Below, piece by piece: positions 1 to 6,772 of a DNA stretch of 7,345 bases. Within the stretch, counting starts at the first letter, position 1, and every line of letters starts with the position of its first letter. The stretch lies in the NCBI GenBank assembly GCA_036961445.1, contig JBALVO010000156.1, positions 1 to 7,345 on the forward strand. Direction: 5' to 3'. Source of the DNA: JBALVO01 sp036961445. Lineage in GTDB: Bacteria > Pseudomonadota > Gammaproteobacteria > Pseudomonadales > Halieaceae. The position numbers and the translations under genes are program-made. Under the pieces are notes generated by a model. That model did not search any database. It was not told the origin of the DNA and was given only the letters and a program-made list of their open reading frames with translations.

Positions 1-1595
1 ACGACTTTTGCAGAGCTGGATGTCGGTTGTGAGGCCTGTCATGGACCGGGCGAAAAACATCTGGAACTGGCGCAAAAAGAGCAGCTGCAAACGGCTCGCA
101 ACGGTGGATTTCCGACGGCGCTGGCACAGCGTGGCGAGTGGGTATTTACACCCAATGAGCCTATTGCCAGTCGCACCTCACCGCTGCAATCGCGCGCACA
201 AATCGACAGCTGCGGTCGTTGCCATGCGCGGCGCGGCACTTTGGGTGACTATCACTATGGTGCCGATTTACTCGACACGCATCGCCTGTCGTTGCCCCAA
301 TCGCCGCTGTACTACCATGACGGACAGATCCTCGACGAGGACTATGTCTATGGTTCCTTCGTGCAGAGCAAGATGCACCAGGCCGGCGTCGTGTGCAGCA
401 ACTGTCACGAACCCCATAGCCAGGCCCTGCGTGCACCGGGTAACGCTGTTTGTGCCCAGTGTCATAAAACGCAGGAATACGATACCCCGCAGCATCACCA
501 CCATCCGGTCGGTTCGGACGGCGCGCAGTGCGCGAACTGCCATATGCCAGAGACGACCTATATGGGGGTGGACGATCGGCGCGATCATAGTATGCGTATA
601 CCGCGGCCAGACCTGAGTATTGTCATGGGTACACCCAATGCCTGTAATCAATGCCATGAGGACAAAGATGCCCCCTGGGCGCTGGATGCACTGCGCAGCT
701 GGGGTGTGCAGTTCCGGGATACCGCCAGTCATCCCGCCCGTGCTTTTGCGCGCTTTGATCAGGGCGATATGCGCGCAGTACCTTCACTGGTGCAGTTGGC
801 CAATGACAGTGGCGCAGCGCCCATTTGGCGCGCGACGGCGATGGAGGCACTGGGGGAGGTCGGTGGGCGCGATGCGCTGCAAACGGTGACGACAATTTTG
901 TACGATGACGATCCCCTGTTGCGCGTAAGTACTGTGCGCTCCCTGCAATTTCTGTCGTTACAGCAACGCTTTCAGTTATTGCAGCCGCTCATAGATGATG
1001 AGATTACCGCTGTGCGCATGGAGGTGGCAGTGTCTCTGGCAGGTGTGCCTCTGGAGCAGATATCGCCGGAACAGGCTAACAAACTCGGCGCATTGTTTAA
1101 TGAGTATGTGAGCATCCAGCGACAACATGCCGATATGCCAGGTATACAATTGCAGTTGGGTATTTTTTACGTGACGCGTGGCGATATGCCCGCGGCAGAG
1201 AAGGCTTACCGCGAGGCGCTGTATCTTAATACGCAATTGATACCGGCATATTTGAACCTGGCAGATCTGCTGCGTGCCCAGGGGAGGGATGAAGAGGCGC
1301 GTCAGCTTTTACTGCAGGCTTTGCAGTTTTTCCCCGAGCATGGCGCAACCTTACACGCCCTTGGCCTGCTGGAAACCCGTACCGGGGAGTCCGTAAAAGC
1401 GCTGGACTACCTGAAAAAAGCCGCTGCGCTAGAAACTGTTGGCACGCGTCATCGTTTTGTGTATGCCATTGCCCTGCACGACCTGGGGCAGCCCAGGGAA
1501 GCTATCGTACAATTGCAGGGGCTGCTGCGCAGTGTGCCAGGCAACCAGGAAGTGTTAATGGCGCTGGCTAATTACAACGCGGAACTGGGTCAGGC
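1..1595 (+). CDS. Multiheme c-type cytochrome with HEAT-like and TPR repeats (partial at both ends)
   Basis: The frame is open from base 1, so the true start lies upstream; the TTG at 241 is an internal codon. Counting the first codon as residue 1, six CxxCH haem-attachment motifs are visible at residues 10-14, 71-75, 132-136, 151-155, 177-181 and 215-219. The context GCEACHGPGEKH resembles cytochrome c554-type modules, and the pair at 132-155 resembles the doubled CxxCH motif. Helical HEAT-like repeats follow at about 258-350, then about four TPR units at 381-531, for example GDMPAAEKAYREAL and GRDEEARQLLLQAL. Haem c is attached outside the cytoplasmic membrane, so the protein should be exported, but any signal peptide is off-window. 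The likely role is periplasmic electron transfer or a multiheme reductase, with repeats for partner binding; the substrate is unknown. Further haem motifs may lie upstream. The C-terminus is lost in the N run. Family architecture is confident, function is not. Confidence 0.88.
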
Positions 1596-1695
1596 NNNNN
1601 NNNNNNNNNNNNNNNNNNNNNNNNNNNNNNNNNNNNNNNNNNNNNNNNNNNNNNNNNNNNNNNNNNNNNNNNNNNNNNNNNNNNNNNNNNNNNNN
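1596..1695. other. Assembly gap (100 N)
   Basis: There are exactly 100 consecutive N, the conventional placeholder for a scaffold gap of unknown true length. It removes the C-terminus of the cytochrome gene on the left, the C-terminus of the SDR gene on the right, and whatever lay between these convergent genes. Reading frames drawn through it are meaningless; in particular the plus-strand frame to 1914 is a chimera of the cytochrome and the antisense of the SDR gene. Confidence 0.97.
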
Positions 1696-2543
1696 GTGGC
1701 GGCACCTTCTGGTATGGTTTTCATAAAAGCCCAGCCAAAATATTTGGCCGCCCATTGCTGCCAGGTGGGCAGGTGTTTGACCAGGTTGGTGCGTATTACC
1801 CCTGGGTGCACACTATTGGAGGTGGCGTCAGTGTTGGAGATGCGCTTGGCTAACTCGCGGGAGCACAGCGCGTTGGCCAGTTTTGAGACGCCGTATGCAT
1901 TCCACGGATCGTAGTGCTGGCTGCCGTCAAGGTTGTCAAACTCAATACCATTTTCCGCGCGGCGGTGCGCCACAGAGCTAAGGATAGTGAAGCGGCCCTG
2001 CGGGGCAGCGACTATGGTGTCCTGTAATTGATTGATTAAGATGAAATGCCCCAGGTGGTTGATCGCAAACTGTCGCTCCACCCCGTTTACCAGTTCCAGC
2101 TCTGGCAGTGCCATAATACCGGCATTGGTGATCAATCCGTCCAGTGGCATGTTCAGGGCGCGAATGCGCTCAGCGCAAGTCACTACTGAATCCCAATCAG
2201 CCAGATCAAGGAACATCGGCGTGGTGCGCCCCTCAATGCTGGAACAGGCTTTGTCCGCTTTGGCCTGGGTGCGTGCAATACCAATGACATGAGCGCCGCG
2301 CATGGCCAGTACGCGCATAGTTTCATAGCCCAGACCTGAGTTGGCACCGGTAATGGCGATAGTCAGGCCGCTAAGGTCCAGTCCCTCGGTTACCTCTTCG
2401 GCTGTGGAGTTGCTATCAAAGGGGCTGCGCGGAGGCGTTTTAGTAATGATTTGCGCCAGGACAGCAACAGGCAGGGCACTGAGAATACCCATAGTGGTCA
2501 TGTACTGCAGAATTTGGCGGCGCTTGAGCAGTTTGTTGGTCAT
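1696..2543 (-). CDS. Short-chain dehydrogenase/reductase, retinol-dehydrogenase-like, with Tat-like signal (3' end missing)
   Basis: This is a Rossmann-fold NAD(P)-dependent oxidoreductase; 282 residues are visible before the gap. The cofactor motif TGANSGLG is at residues 65-72, DLAD at 112-115, NAG at 140-142 and NHLGHF at 162-167. The catalytic serine is in LSSVAH (probably S190), the active-site pair is Y217 and K221 in AYGVSKLAN, and HPG is at 246-248. The NHLGHF, SSVAH and SKLAN combination is typical of retinol dehydrogenase/WWOX-like SDRs, so a hydrophobic alcohol, aldehyde or ketone substrate is plausible but unproven. The N-terminus is unusual: KRRQIL at 7-12, then a hydrophobic stretch ending in VLAQ near residue 31, which looks like a twin-arginine signal or membrane anchor. 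The ATG at 2541-2543 is chosen because it includes this segment; only a weak AAGAG lies upstream. It is convergent with the cytochrome gene and divergent from dbpA. Confidence 0.88.
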
Positions 2544-2563
2544 AGTCCGGGTCTCTTGGTCAT
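2540..2563 (-). other. Seven-codon mini-ORF overlapping the SDR start (speculative)
   Basis: On the minus strand an ATG at 2563-2561 opens a seven-codon frame (MTKRPGL) whose TGA overlaps the SDR start codon as ATGA. The octamer ATGACCAA occurs at both starts, 20 bp apart. It has no convincing Shine-Dalgarno sequence of its own. It might act as a translation-coupling leader or be chance; at this length coding alone cannot be argued. Confidence 0.2.
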
Positions 2564-2595
2564 TTTTATCAGCAGAGGAAATTTGGGCTGACTGC

Positions 2596-2623
2596 AGTAT
2601 AGCCTAACAGCGACAGTTTTCAC
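2596..2623 (-). promoter_or_regulatory. Candidate sigma-70 promoter for the SDR gene
   Basis: On the minus strand GTGAAA (2618-2623, four of six matches to the -35 consensus) is separated by 16 bp from TATACT (2596-2601, five of six matches to the -10 consensus). Transcription would begin near 2589, giving a leader of about 45 bases before the SDR ATG. It lies in the divergent SDR/dbpA intergenic region. Confidence 0.5.
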
Positions 2624-2668
2624 GCTGTACCGGCGTAGTTGGCTGCCCGCCCAAACATCCCGACACTC

Positions 2669-2677
2669 TGTTACAAT
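2669..2677 (+). promoter_or_regulatory. Candidate extended -10 promoter for dbpA
   Basis: TGTTACAAT has the TGn extension directly before TACAAT (2672-2677, five of six consensus matches). No good -35 element is seen at normal spacing, which is common for extended -10 promoters. The predicted transcription start near 2684 leaves about 30 bases before the proposed TTG start at 2714. It makes the further-upstream TTG at 2639 unlikely, because that codon would lie before the transcript begins. Confidence 0.45.
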
Positions 2678-2713
2678 GCGCGCCCCCGTCTACCTGTGAT
2701 TAACGGCCTCAAC

Positions 2714-4093
2714 TTGAGCAATCTAGCATTTTCTACCCTGGCACTGCCTCCCGATCAACTGACTAACCTGAGTAGCCTTGGCTACCTGGAAATGACGACG
2801 ATCCAGGCAGAGGCATTGCCATTGGCGCTGGCTGGCAAAGACTTAATCGCCCAGGCGAAAACCGGCAGTGGTAAAACGGCGGCATTTGCCCTGCCGTTGC
2901 TCACCAAACTCAATCCCCGGGACTTTGGCACTCAGGCTTTGATTCTGTGCCCGACCCGGGAATTGGCGTCCCAGGTGGCCAGCGAAATCCGCCGTCTGGC
3001 GCGTTACCAACAAAATATCAAGGTGGTGACCCTGTGCGGTGGCCAGTCTATTGGCCCACAAATTGGCTCTTTGGAGCATGGCGCCCATGTGGTGGTAGGC
3101 ACGCCGGGGCGTATCAAGGATCATCTGCGTAAGAAGACCCTCTCTCTGGGGCGCGTTAATACGCTGGTGCTTGATGAGGCGGACCGCATGCTGGAGATGG
3201 GTTTTATCGACGATATTGAAGCGATCATCGGTGAAACACCGGATAATCGGCAAACCTTATTGTTTTCAGCCACTTACCCCGATGATATAGGGTCTTTGAG
3301 CGGGCGGTTTCAATCCTCTCCGGAGCGAGTGAGTGTGGAGTCCTTGCACAGCGACCAGCAGATCGACCAACAGTTTTTTGTCTGCCAGAAAAGTGAGCGC
3401 CTGGAATCGTTGGTAAAGTTATTGGCACATTTCAGGCCCCCGGCGGCGGTCGTGTTTTGCAACACTAAACAGCTGGTGCGAGAGGTCTGTGCGTACCTCA
3501 ATGAGACCGGGATTCATGCCGAGGCGCTGCATGGCGATATGGAGCAACGCGATCGCGACCAGGTGCTGATACAGTTCAAGCAGCTCAGTTGCAGCATACT
3601 GGTGGCCACCGATGTCGCTGCCCGGGGCCTGGATATCGATGATTTACCGGCGGTGGTGAATTTTGAGTTACCGCGCAATGCTGAGACCTACGTGCACCGT
3701 ATAGGGCGTACCGGTCGCGCCGGCAAAGAGGGTCTGGCCATCAGCCTGTTTGCAGACTCGGAGCGCTACAAGCTGCAAAGTATCGGTGATTACCTCAAGC
3801 GCGAGTTGGCATTCGAGGCGGTTGCAGCCGTTACGGTTCGCGGTGAAAAAATGCCCCTGCCGGCCTTTGTTACCCTGTGTATTTCCGGCGGCCGCAAGGA
3901 AAAGGTGCGCGCGGGTGACATTCTTGGCGCTCTCACCGGCGAAGCTGGAATCAGCGGTAACGCTGTGGGCAAGATAACAGTGACTGATTATTCGGCCTAT
4001 GTTGCCATTGCGCGTAACGAGGCGGATAAGGCCCTGGGTCGATTGCTCAATGGCAAGATCAAAGGGCGTAAATTCAAGGTGCGGAAACTGTAG
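2714..4093 (+). CDS. dbpA: ATP-dependent RNA helicase DbpA (DEAD-box, 23S rRNA-directed)
   Basis: DbpA is a cytoplasmic DEAD-box helicase that recognises hairpin 92 of 23S rRNA and assists late 50S assembly. Numbering from the TTG at 2714 (459 aa; E. coli DbpA is 457), one sees the Q-motif glutamine near 31, AKTGSGKT at 48-55, PTRELA at 80-85, TPGR at 130-133, DEAD at 154-157, SAT at 185-187, ATDVAARGLD at 298-307 and HRIGRTGR at 328-335. A C-terminal RNA-binding domain follows at about 377-459, with the DbpA-type block SGGRKEKVRAGDILGALTG. All helicase motifs are intact. The TTG start is preferred because it gives MSNLAFSTL, matching the family N-terminus, and follows the extended -10 box. 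A GTG at 2696 (465 aa) is the main alternative; neither has a clear Shine-Dalgarno sequence. The RIO-type kinase gene follows 47 bp downstream. Confidence 0.95.
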   Translation: MSNLAFSTLALPPDQLTNLSSLGYLEMTTIQAEALPLALAGKDLIAQAKTGSGKTAAFALPLLTKLNPRDFGTQALILCPTRELASQVASEIRRLARYQQNIKVVTLCGGQSIGPQIGSLEHGAHVVVGTPGRIKDHLRKKTLSLGRVNTLVLDEADRMLEMGFIDDIEAIIGETPDNRQTLLFSATYPDDIGSLSGRFQSSPERVSVESLHSDQQIDQQFFVCQKSERLESLVKLLAHFRPPAAVVFCNTKQLVREVCAYLNETGIHAEALHGDMEQRDRDQVLIQFKQLSCSILVATDVAARGLDIDDLPAVVNFELPRNAETYVHRIGRTGRAGKEGLAISLFADSERYKLQSIGDYLKRELAFEAVAAVTVRGEKMPLPAFVTLCISGGRKEKVRAGDILGALTGEAGISGNAVGKITVTDYSAYVAIARNEADKALGRLLNGKIKGRKFKVRKL

Positions 4094-4144
4094 ATGTTAC
4101 TTGTATTCCATCCCATAGATAACTCCTGTATAACGGCGCCATGA
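4094..4144 (+). other. 16-codon mini-ORF bridging dbpA and the RIO kinase gene (speculative)
   Basis: The dbpA stop TAG is followed at once by ATG, which opens a frame of 16 codons (MLLVFHPIDNSCITAP). Its TGA at 4142-4144 overlaps the kinase ATG in an ATGA arrangement. The kinase has no visible Shine-Dalgarno sequence, so ribosomes finishing this mini-ORF could restart on it. An AAGG at 4076-4079 is rather far upstream to serve the mini-ORF itself. The peptide resembles nothing I know; chance is quite possible. Confidence 0.25.
4129..4134 (+). promoter_or_regulatory. Possible -10 box directly before the RIO kinase gene
   Basis: TATAAC matches five of six bases of the -10 consensus and is preceded directly by TG. 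No good -35 element is seen at normal spacing. With usual geometry transcription would start about at 4141, the A of the kinase ATG, which implies a leaderless mRNA and agrees with the absence of a ribosome binding site. Evidence is pattern-only. Confidence 0.35.
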
Positions 4145-4998
4145 AGACCCCGAAACGTATACAGCCCCTGGTTGACGATGGCCTGGTGGACGAGGTGCTT
4201 TACCCTCTGATGAGTGGTAAGGAAGCCGACGTCTTCGTGGTGCGCTGTGGCTCCAAAATTCGCTGTGCCAAAATCTACAAGGAAGCGGCCAAGCGCAGTT
4301 TCAAGAAAGCTGCGCAGTACACCGAGGGTCGTAAGGTGCGCAATACCCGTCGCGCTCGCGCGATGGAGAAAGGTTCCAAATTTGGTCGCAAGCAGCAGGA
4401 AGAGACCTGGCAAAATGCCGAGGTGGATGCCCTGTACCGCCTGGCCAGTGCCGGGGTGCGCGTACCTCAGCCCTACGGTTGTTTCGACGGCGTATTGCTG
4501 ATGGAGTTGATTACCGATGAAGCAGGCGATGTCGCCCCACGCCTGAACGATGTGACCATGACCGCAGAGCAGGCACTGGAAGATCACGCCATGGTCATGG
4601 TGTACGTGGTACGGATGCTTTGCGCCGGCTTGGTACACGGTGACCTGTCAGAATTCAATGTGCTGGTCGATGAAGAGGGCCCGGTCATCATAGACCTGCC
4701 CCAGGCAGTGGATGCGGCGGGCAATAACAACGCCCAGGCAATGCTGGAGCGCGACGTGGCTAATATGACCGCCTACTATGGCCTGTTTGCGCCTGAGTTG
4801 CTGAACACCCGCTACGCCAAGGAAATCTGGGAGCTCTACGAAGAGGGTGAGCTGCATCCGGATGTGGTGCTCGGCGGTCATGTTGAGGAAGATACGCATG
4901 CTGCCGATGTCGATTCGGTGATGCTGGAGATTCGGGCCGTTATGGCGGAAGAACAGGAGCGCCAGGAACGCATGCGCGATGCCGAGGAATTGGATTAA
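4141..4998 (+). CDS. RIO1-like atypical serine protein kinase (PA4780-like)
   Basis: This is a RIO-family atypical kinase of 285 aa. The nucleotide-binding loop is SGKEADVF at 25-32, the ATP-anchoring lysine is probably K44 in CAKIYK, the hinge is MELI at 121-124, the catalytic loop is HGDLSEFN at 166-173 (catalytic D168, metal-binding N173), and the metal-binding motif is IDLPQAVD at 184-191 (D185). All key residues are present, so an active kinase or ATPase is expected. A basic stretch at about 64-84 could bind RNA or sit in the RIO1 flexible loop; the tail from about 247 is acidic and charged. Archaeal and eukaryotic RIO1 act in small-subunit ribosome maturation; to my knowledge the bacterial substrate is not established. 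The ATG at 4141 is used because it starts the conserved N-terminus; no Shine-Dalgarno sequence precedes it. It sits between dbpA and ybiT on the same strand. Confidence 0.93.
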   Translation: MKTPKRIQPLVDDGLVDEVLYPLMSGKEADVFVVRCGSKIRCAKIYKEAAKRSFKKAAQYTEGRKVRNTRRARAMEKGSKFGRKQQEETWQNAEVDALYRLASAGVRVPQPYGCFDGVLLMELITDEAGDVAPRLNDVTMTAEQALEDHAMVMVYVVRMLCAGLVHGDLSEFNVLVDEEGPVIIDLPQAVDAAGNNNAQAMLERDVANMTAYYGLFAPELLNTRYAKEIWELYEEGELHPDVVLGGHVEEDTHAADVDSVMLEIRAVMAEEQERQERMRDAEELD

Positions 4999-5052
4999 TA
5001 CCACAGATCGTGCTCGACCTGGTGCCGGAAAATCTCTAAAGTACGCCCCCTA

Positions 5053-5085
5053 TTGAAAACCCCCTTTTTTGCTACACACTTAATA
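5053..5085 (+). promoter_or_regulatory. Weak candidate promoter for ybiT
   Basis: In the 122-bp space between the kinase gene and ybiT, TTGAAA (5053-5058) is a good -35 match. The -10 side is poor: CTTAAT at 5079-5084 (spacing 20) or the AT-rich stretch around it. The spacer carries a run of C followed by six T. A promoter is expected somewhere in this gap, but the exact elements are uncertain. Confidence 0.25.
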
Positions 5086-5108
5086 CACCACAACCACACC
5101 TCAGTGTC

Positions 5109-5112
5109 AGGA
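5109..5112 (+). promoter_or_regulatory. Shine-Dalgarno site deciding the TTG start of ybiT
   Basis: AGGA lies eight bases before the TTG at 5121. It supports this rare start codon over the ATG at 5145, which would remove the first strand of the nucleotide-binding domain that is conserved in YbiT. Confidence 0.7.
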
Positions 5113-5120
5113 ATACTCCG

Positions 5121-6734
5121 TTGATCTCTACCGCAAATATCACCATGCAGTTTGGTGCCAAGCCTTTATTCGAAAATATCTCGGTTAAATTTGGAGATGG
5201 CAATCGCTATGGCTTGATCGGCGCCAATGGCTGCGGCAAGTCCACGTTTATGAAAATCCTGGATGGCAGCCTGGTGCCCAGCGCCGGCAACGTATCCATC
5301 TCGCCTAACGAGCGCCTGGGAAGGTTGAGCCAGGATCAGTTCGCCTACGAGACATTCTCCGTCGTCGACACGGTGATCATGGGTCATGAGGAGTTGTGGG
5401 CAATAAAACAGGAGCGGGATCGGATTTACGGCTTACCGGAGATGTCTGAAGACGATGGCATGAAAGTCGCAGAGCTGGAAGTCCAGTTTGCCGAAATGGA
5501 CGGCTACAGCGCTGAAAGCCGCGCCGGAGAGATTTTGATGGGGGCAGGTATTGCCCAGGAACTACACTACGGTCCCATGAGCGAAGTCGCGCCGGGTTGG
5601 AAACTGCGGGTACTGCTGGCCCAGGCCCTGTTTTCAGATCCGGACATCCTGTTGCTGGACGAGCCCACCAACAACCTCGATATAGACACCATTCGTTGGC
5701 TGGAAGCGATGCTCAATGAGCGTAAGTGCACCATGATCATCATCTCTCACGACCGGCACTTCCTGAATGCCGTGTGTACGCATATGGCGGATATTGATTA
5801 CGGCGAGCTGCGGGTTTATCCCGGCACCTATGACGACTTTATGACGGCCTCCACCCAGGCTCGCGAGCGCCTGCACTCAGAGAATGCGAAAAAGAGCGCA
5901 CAGATTGCTGACCTGCAGCAGTTTGTCAGTCGCTTCTCGGCTAATGCATCCAAGGCCAAGCAAGCCACCTCGCGTGCGAAACGTATAGAAAAAATCAAGC
6001 TGGACGATATCAAGCCGTCCAGCCGGGTCAGCCCCTATATCCGTTTCAAACAGGACAAGAAACTGCACCGCCAGGCCCTGGTGCTGGAGAAACTGGGTCA
6101 CGGTTTTGATGGTGAGACACTGTTTGATAAAGGTAGTGTGATCCTTGAAGCAGGCGCGCGGTTGGCGGTTATCGGTGAAAATGGTGCAGGTAAAACCACA
6201 TTCCTGCGCTGTTTGGTTAACGAAATCGAAGCGAACAATGGCGTGGTTAAGTGGGCGGAGAACGCGACTCTGGGCTACTGTCCCCAGGACAATACGGCAG
6301 ATTTTGATTGTGATTTGAACCTGTTTGACTGGATGAGCCAATGGCGCAAGCCCAGCCATGATGACCAGATTGTAAGGGCCACCCTGGGTCGTTTGCTGTT
6401 TTCATCTGAAGATTTTTTAAAGCCGGCAAAAGTGTGTTCAGGTGGCGAAAAGAACCGCCTGCTGTTTGGCAAGTTGATGATGATGGATACCAACGTGTTG
6501 TTGCTGGATGAGCCCACCAACCACCTGGACATGGAGTGTATCGAGGCGTTGAACCTGGCGCTGGAACACTACGATGGCACGCTGATTTTTGTCAGCCACG
6601 ACCGGGAATTTGTCTCCTCCCTGGCCACTCGGATTATCGATATCAAGCATCATGAATTTGTCGATTTCCAGGGCACCTATGAAGAATACCTGGCGAATCA
6701 GCAAACCGCTGAGAGGCTGGCAAACGCGTCCTGA
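5121..6734 (+). CDS. ybiT: ABC-F family ATPase YbiT (ribosome-associated)
   Basis: YbiT is a soluble ABC-F protein with two nucleotide-binding domains and no membrane segments. ABC-F proteins bind the ribosomal E site and modulate elongation or relieve stalling. The protein is 537 aa (E. coli YbiT about 530) and aligns by eye along its full length. Domain 1 has Walker A GANGCGKST at 34-42, the atypical signature SEVAPGWKLR at 154-163, Walker B with DEPTNNLD at 180-187 (E181) and SHDRHF at 209-214. The P-site tRNA-interaction motif linker is at about 235-320, rich in basic and alanine residues. Domain 2 has GENGAGKTT at 352-360, CSGGEKNR at 439-446, DEPTNHLD at 463-470 (E464) and SHDREF at 492-497. 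Both catalytic glutamates are intact. The TTG start is supported by AGGA and by N-terminal register with YbiT (MQFG begins at residue 9 in both). It has no resistance-type arm that I can see, so housekeeping is favoured over antibiotic resistance. Confidence 0.96.
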   Translation: MISTANITMQFGAKPLFENISVKFGDGNRYGLIGANGCGKSTFMKILDGSLVPSAGNVSISPNERLGRLSQDQFAYETFSVVDTVIMGHEELWAIKQERDRIYGLPEMSEDDGMKVAELEVQFAEMDGYSAESRAGEILMGAGIAQELHYGPMSEVAPGWKLRVLLAQALFSDPDILLLDEPTNNLDIDTIRWLEAMLNERKCTMIIISHDRHFLNAVCTHMADIDYGELRVYPGTYDDFMTASTQARERLHSENAKKSAQIADLQQFVSRFSANASKAKQATSRAKRIEKIKLDDIKPSSRVSPYIRFKQDKKLHRQALVLEKLGHGFDGETLFDKGSVILEAGARLAVIGENGAGKTTFLRCLVNEIEANNGVVKWAENATLGYCPQDNTADFDCDLNLFDWMSQWRKPSHDDQIVRATLGRLLFSSEDFLKPAKVCSGGEKNRLLFGKLMMMDTNVLLLDEPTNHLDMECIEALNLALEHYDGTLIFVSHDREFVSSLATRIIDIKHHEFVDFQGTYEEYLANQQTAERLANAS

Positions 6735-6772
6735 GAGGGCCGCACTGCTGCGCGGCCCGCATGGATTCAGGA
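6729..6772. terminator. Candidate bidirectional terminator hairpin between ybiT and the aldolase gene
   Basis: A 7-bp perfect GC stem pairs GGGCCGC (6737-6743) with GCGGCCC (6752-6758) around an eight-base loop. An outer 6-bp arm pairs TCCTGA (6729-6734, containing the ybiT stop) with TCAGGA (6767-6772, abutting the aldolase stop); unpaired bases lie between the two stems. Its place between convergent stop codons suggests it ends transcription from both sides. There is no T-tract on either strand, so it is not a classic intrinsic terminator; it could instead protect 3' ends. Confidence 0.5.

Noticed and set aside
485..520. HHHHP cluster between haem motifs as an engineered His tag or vector artefact
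   Set aside because: The four histidines are encoded by mixed natural codons within a conserved-looking part of the cytochrome and are probably haem ligands or family sequence.
8..616. 202-codon plus-strand frame overlapping the cytochrome
   Set aside because: It lies out of frame with the cytochrome, which has six CxxCH motifs and family-like sequence. The alternative product is arginine-, threonine- and cysteine-rich with no recognisable motif, as expected of a shadow frame.
2639..2713. N-terminal extension of dbpA from TTG 2639
   Set aside because: The extra 25 residues do not match DbpA, they make the protein too long, and the likely promoter lies inside this stretch.
3997..4638. 213-codon minus-strand frame over the end of dbpA and start of the kinase
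   Set aside because: Both plus-strand genes here are strongly supported by family motifs; the antisense product has no recognisable domain.
5041..5071. Intrinsic terminator after the kinase gene (C-run followed by six T)
   Set aside because: There is no G-rich partner able to form a stem with the C-runs; AAAA/TTTT around CCCCC is too weak. The T-run alone is not enough.
5121..6734. ybiT as an antibiotic-resistance ABC-F gene
   Set aside because: Length, N-terminal register and the SEVAPGW signature match housekeeping YbiT, and no mobile element or resistance gene lies nearby.
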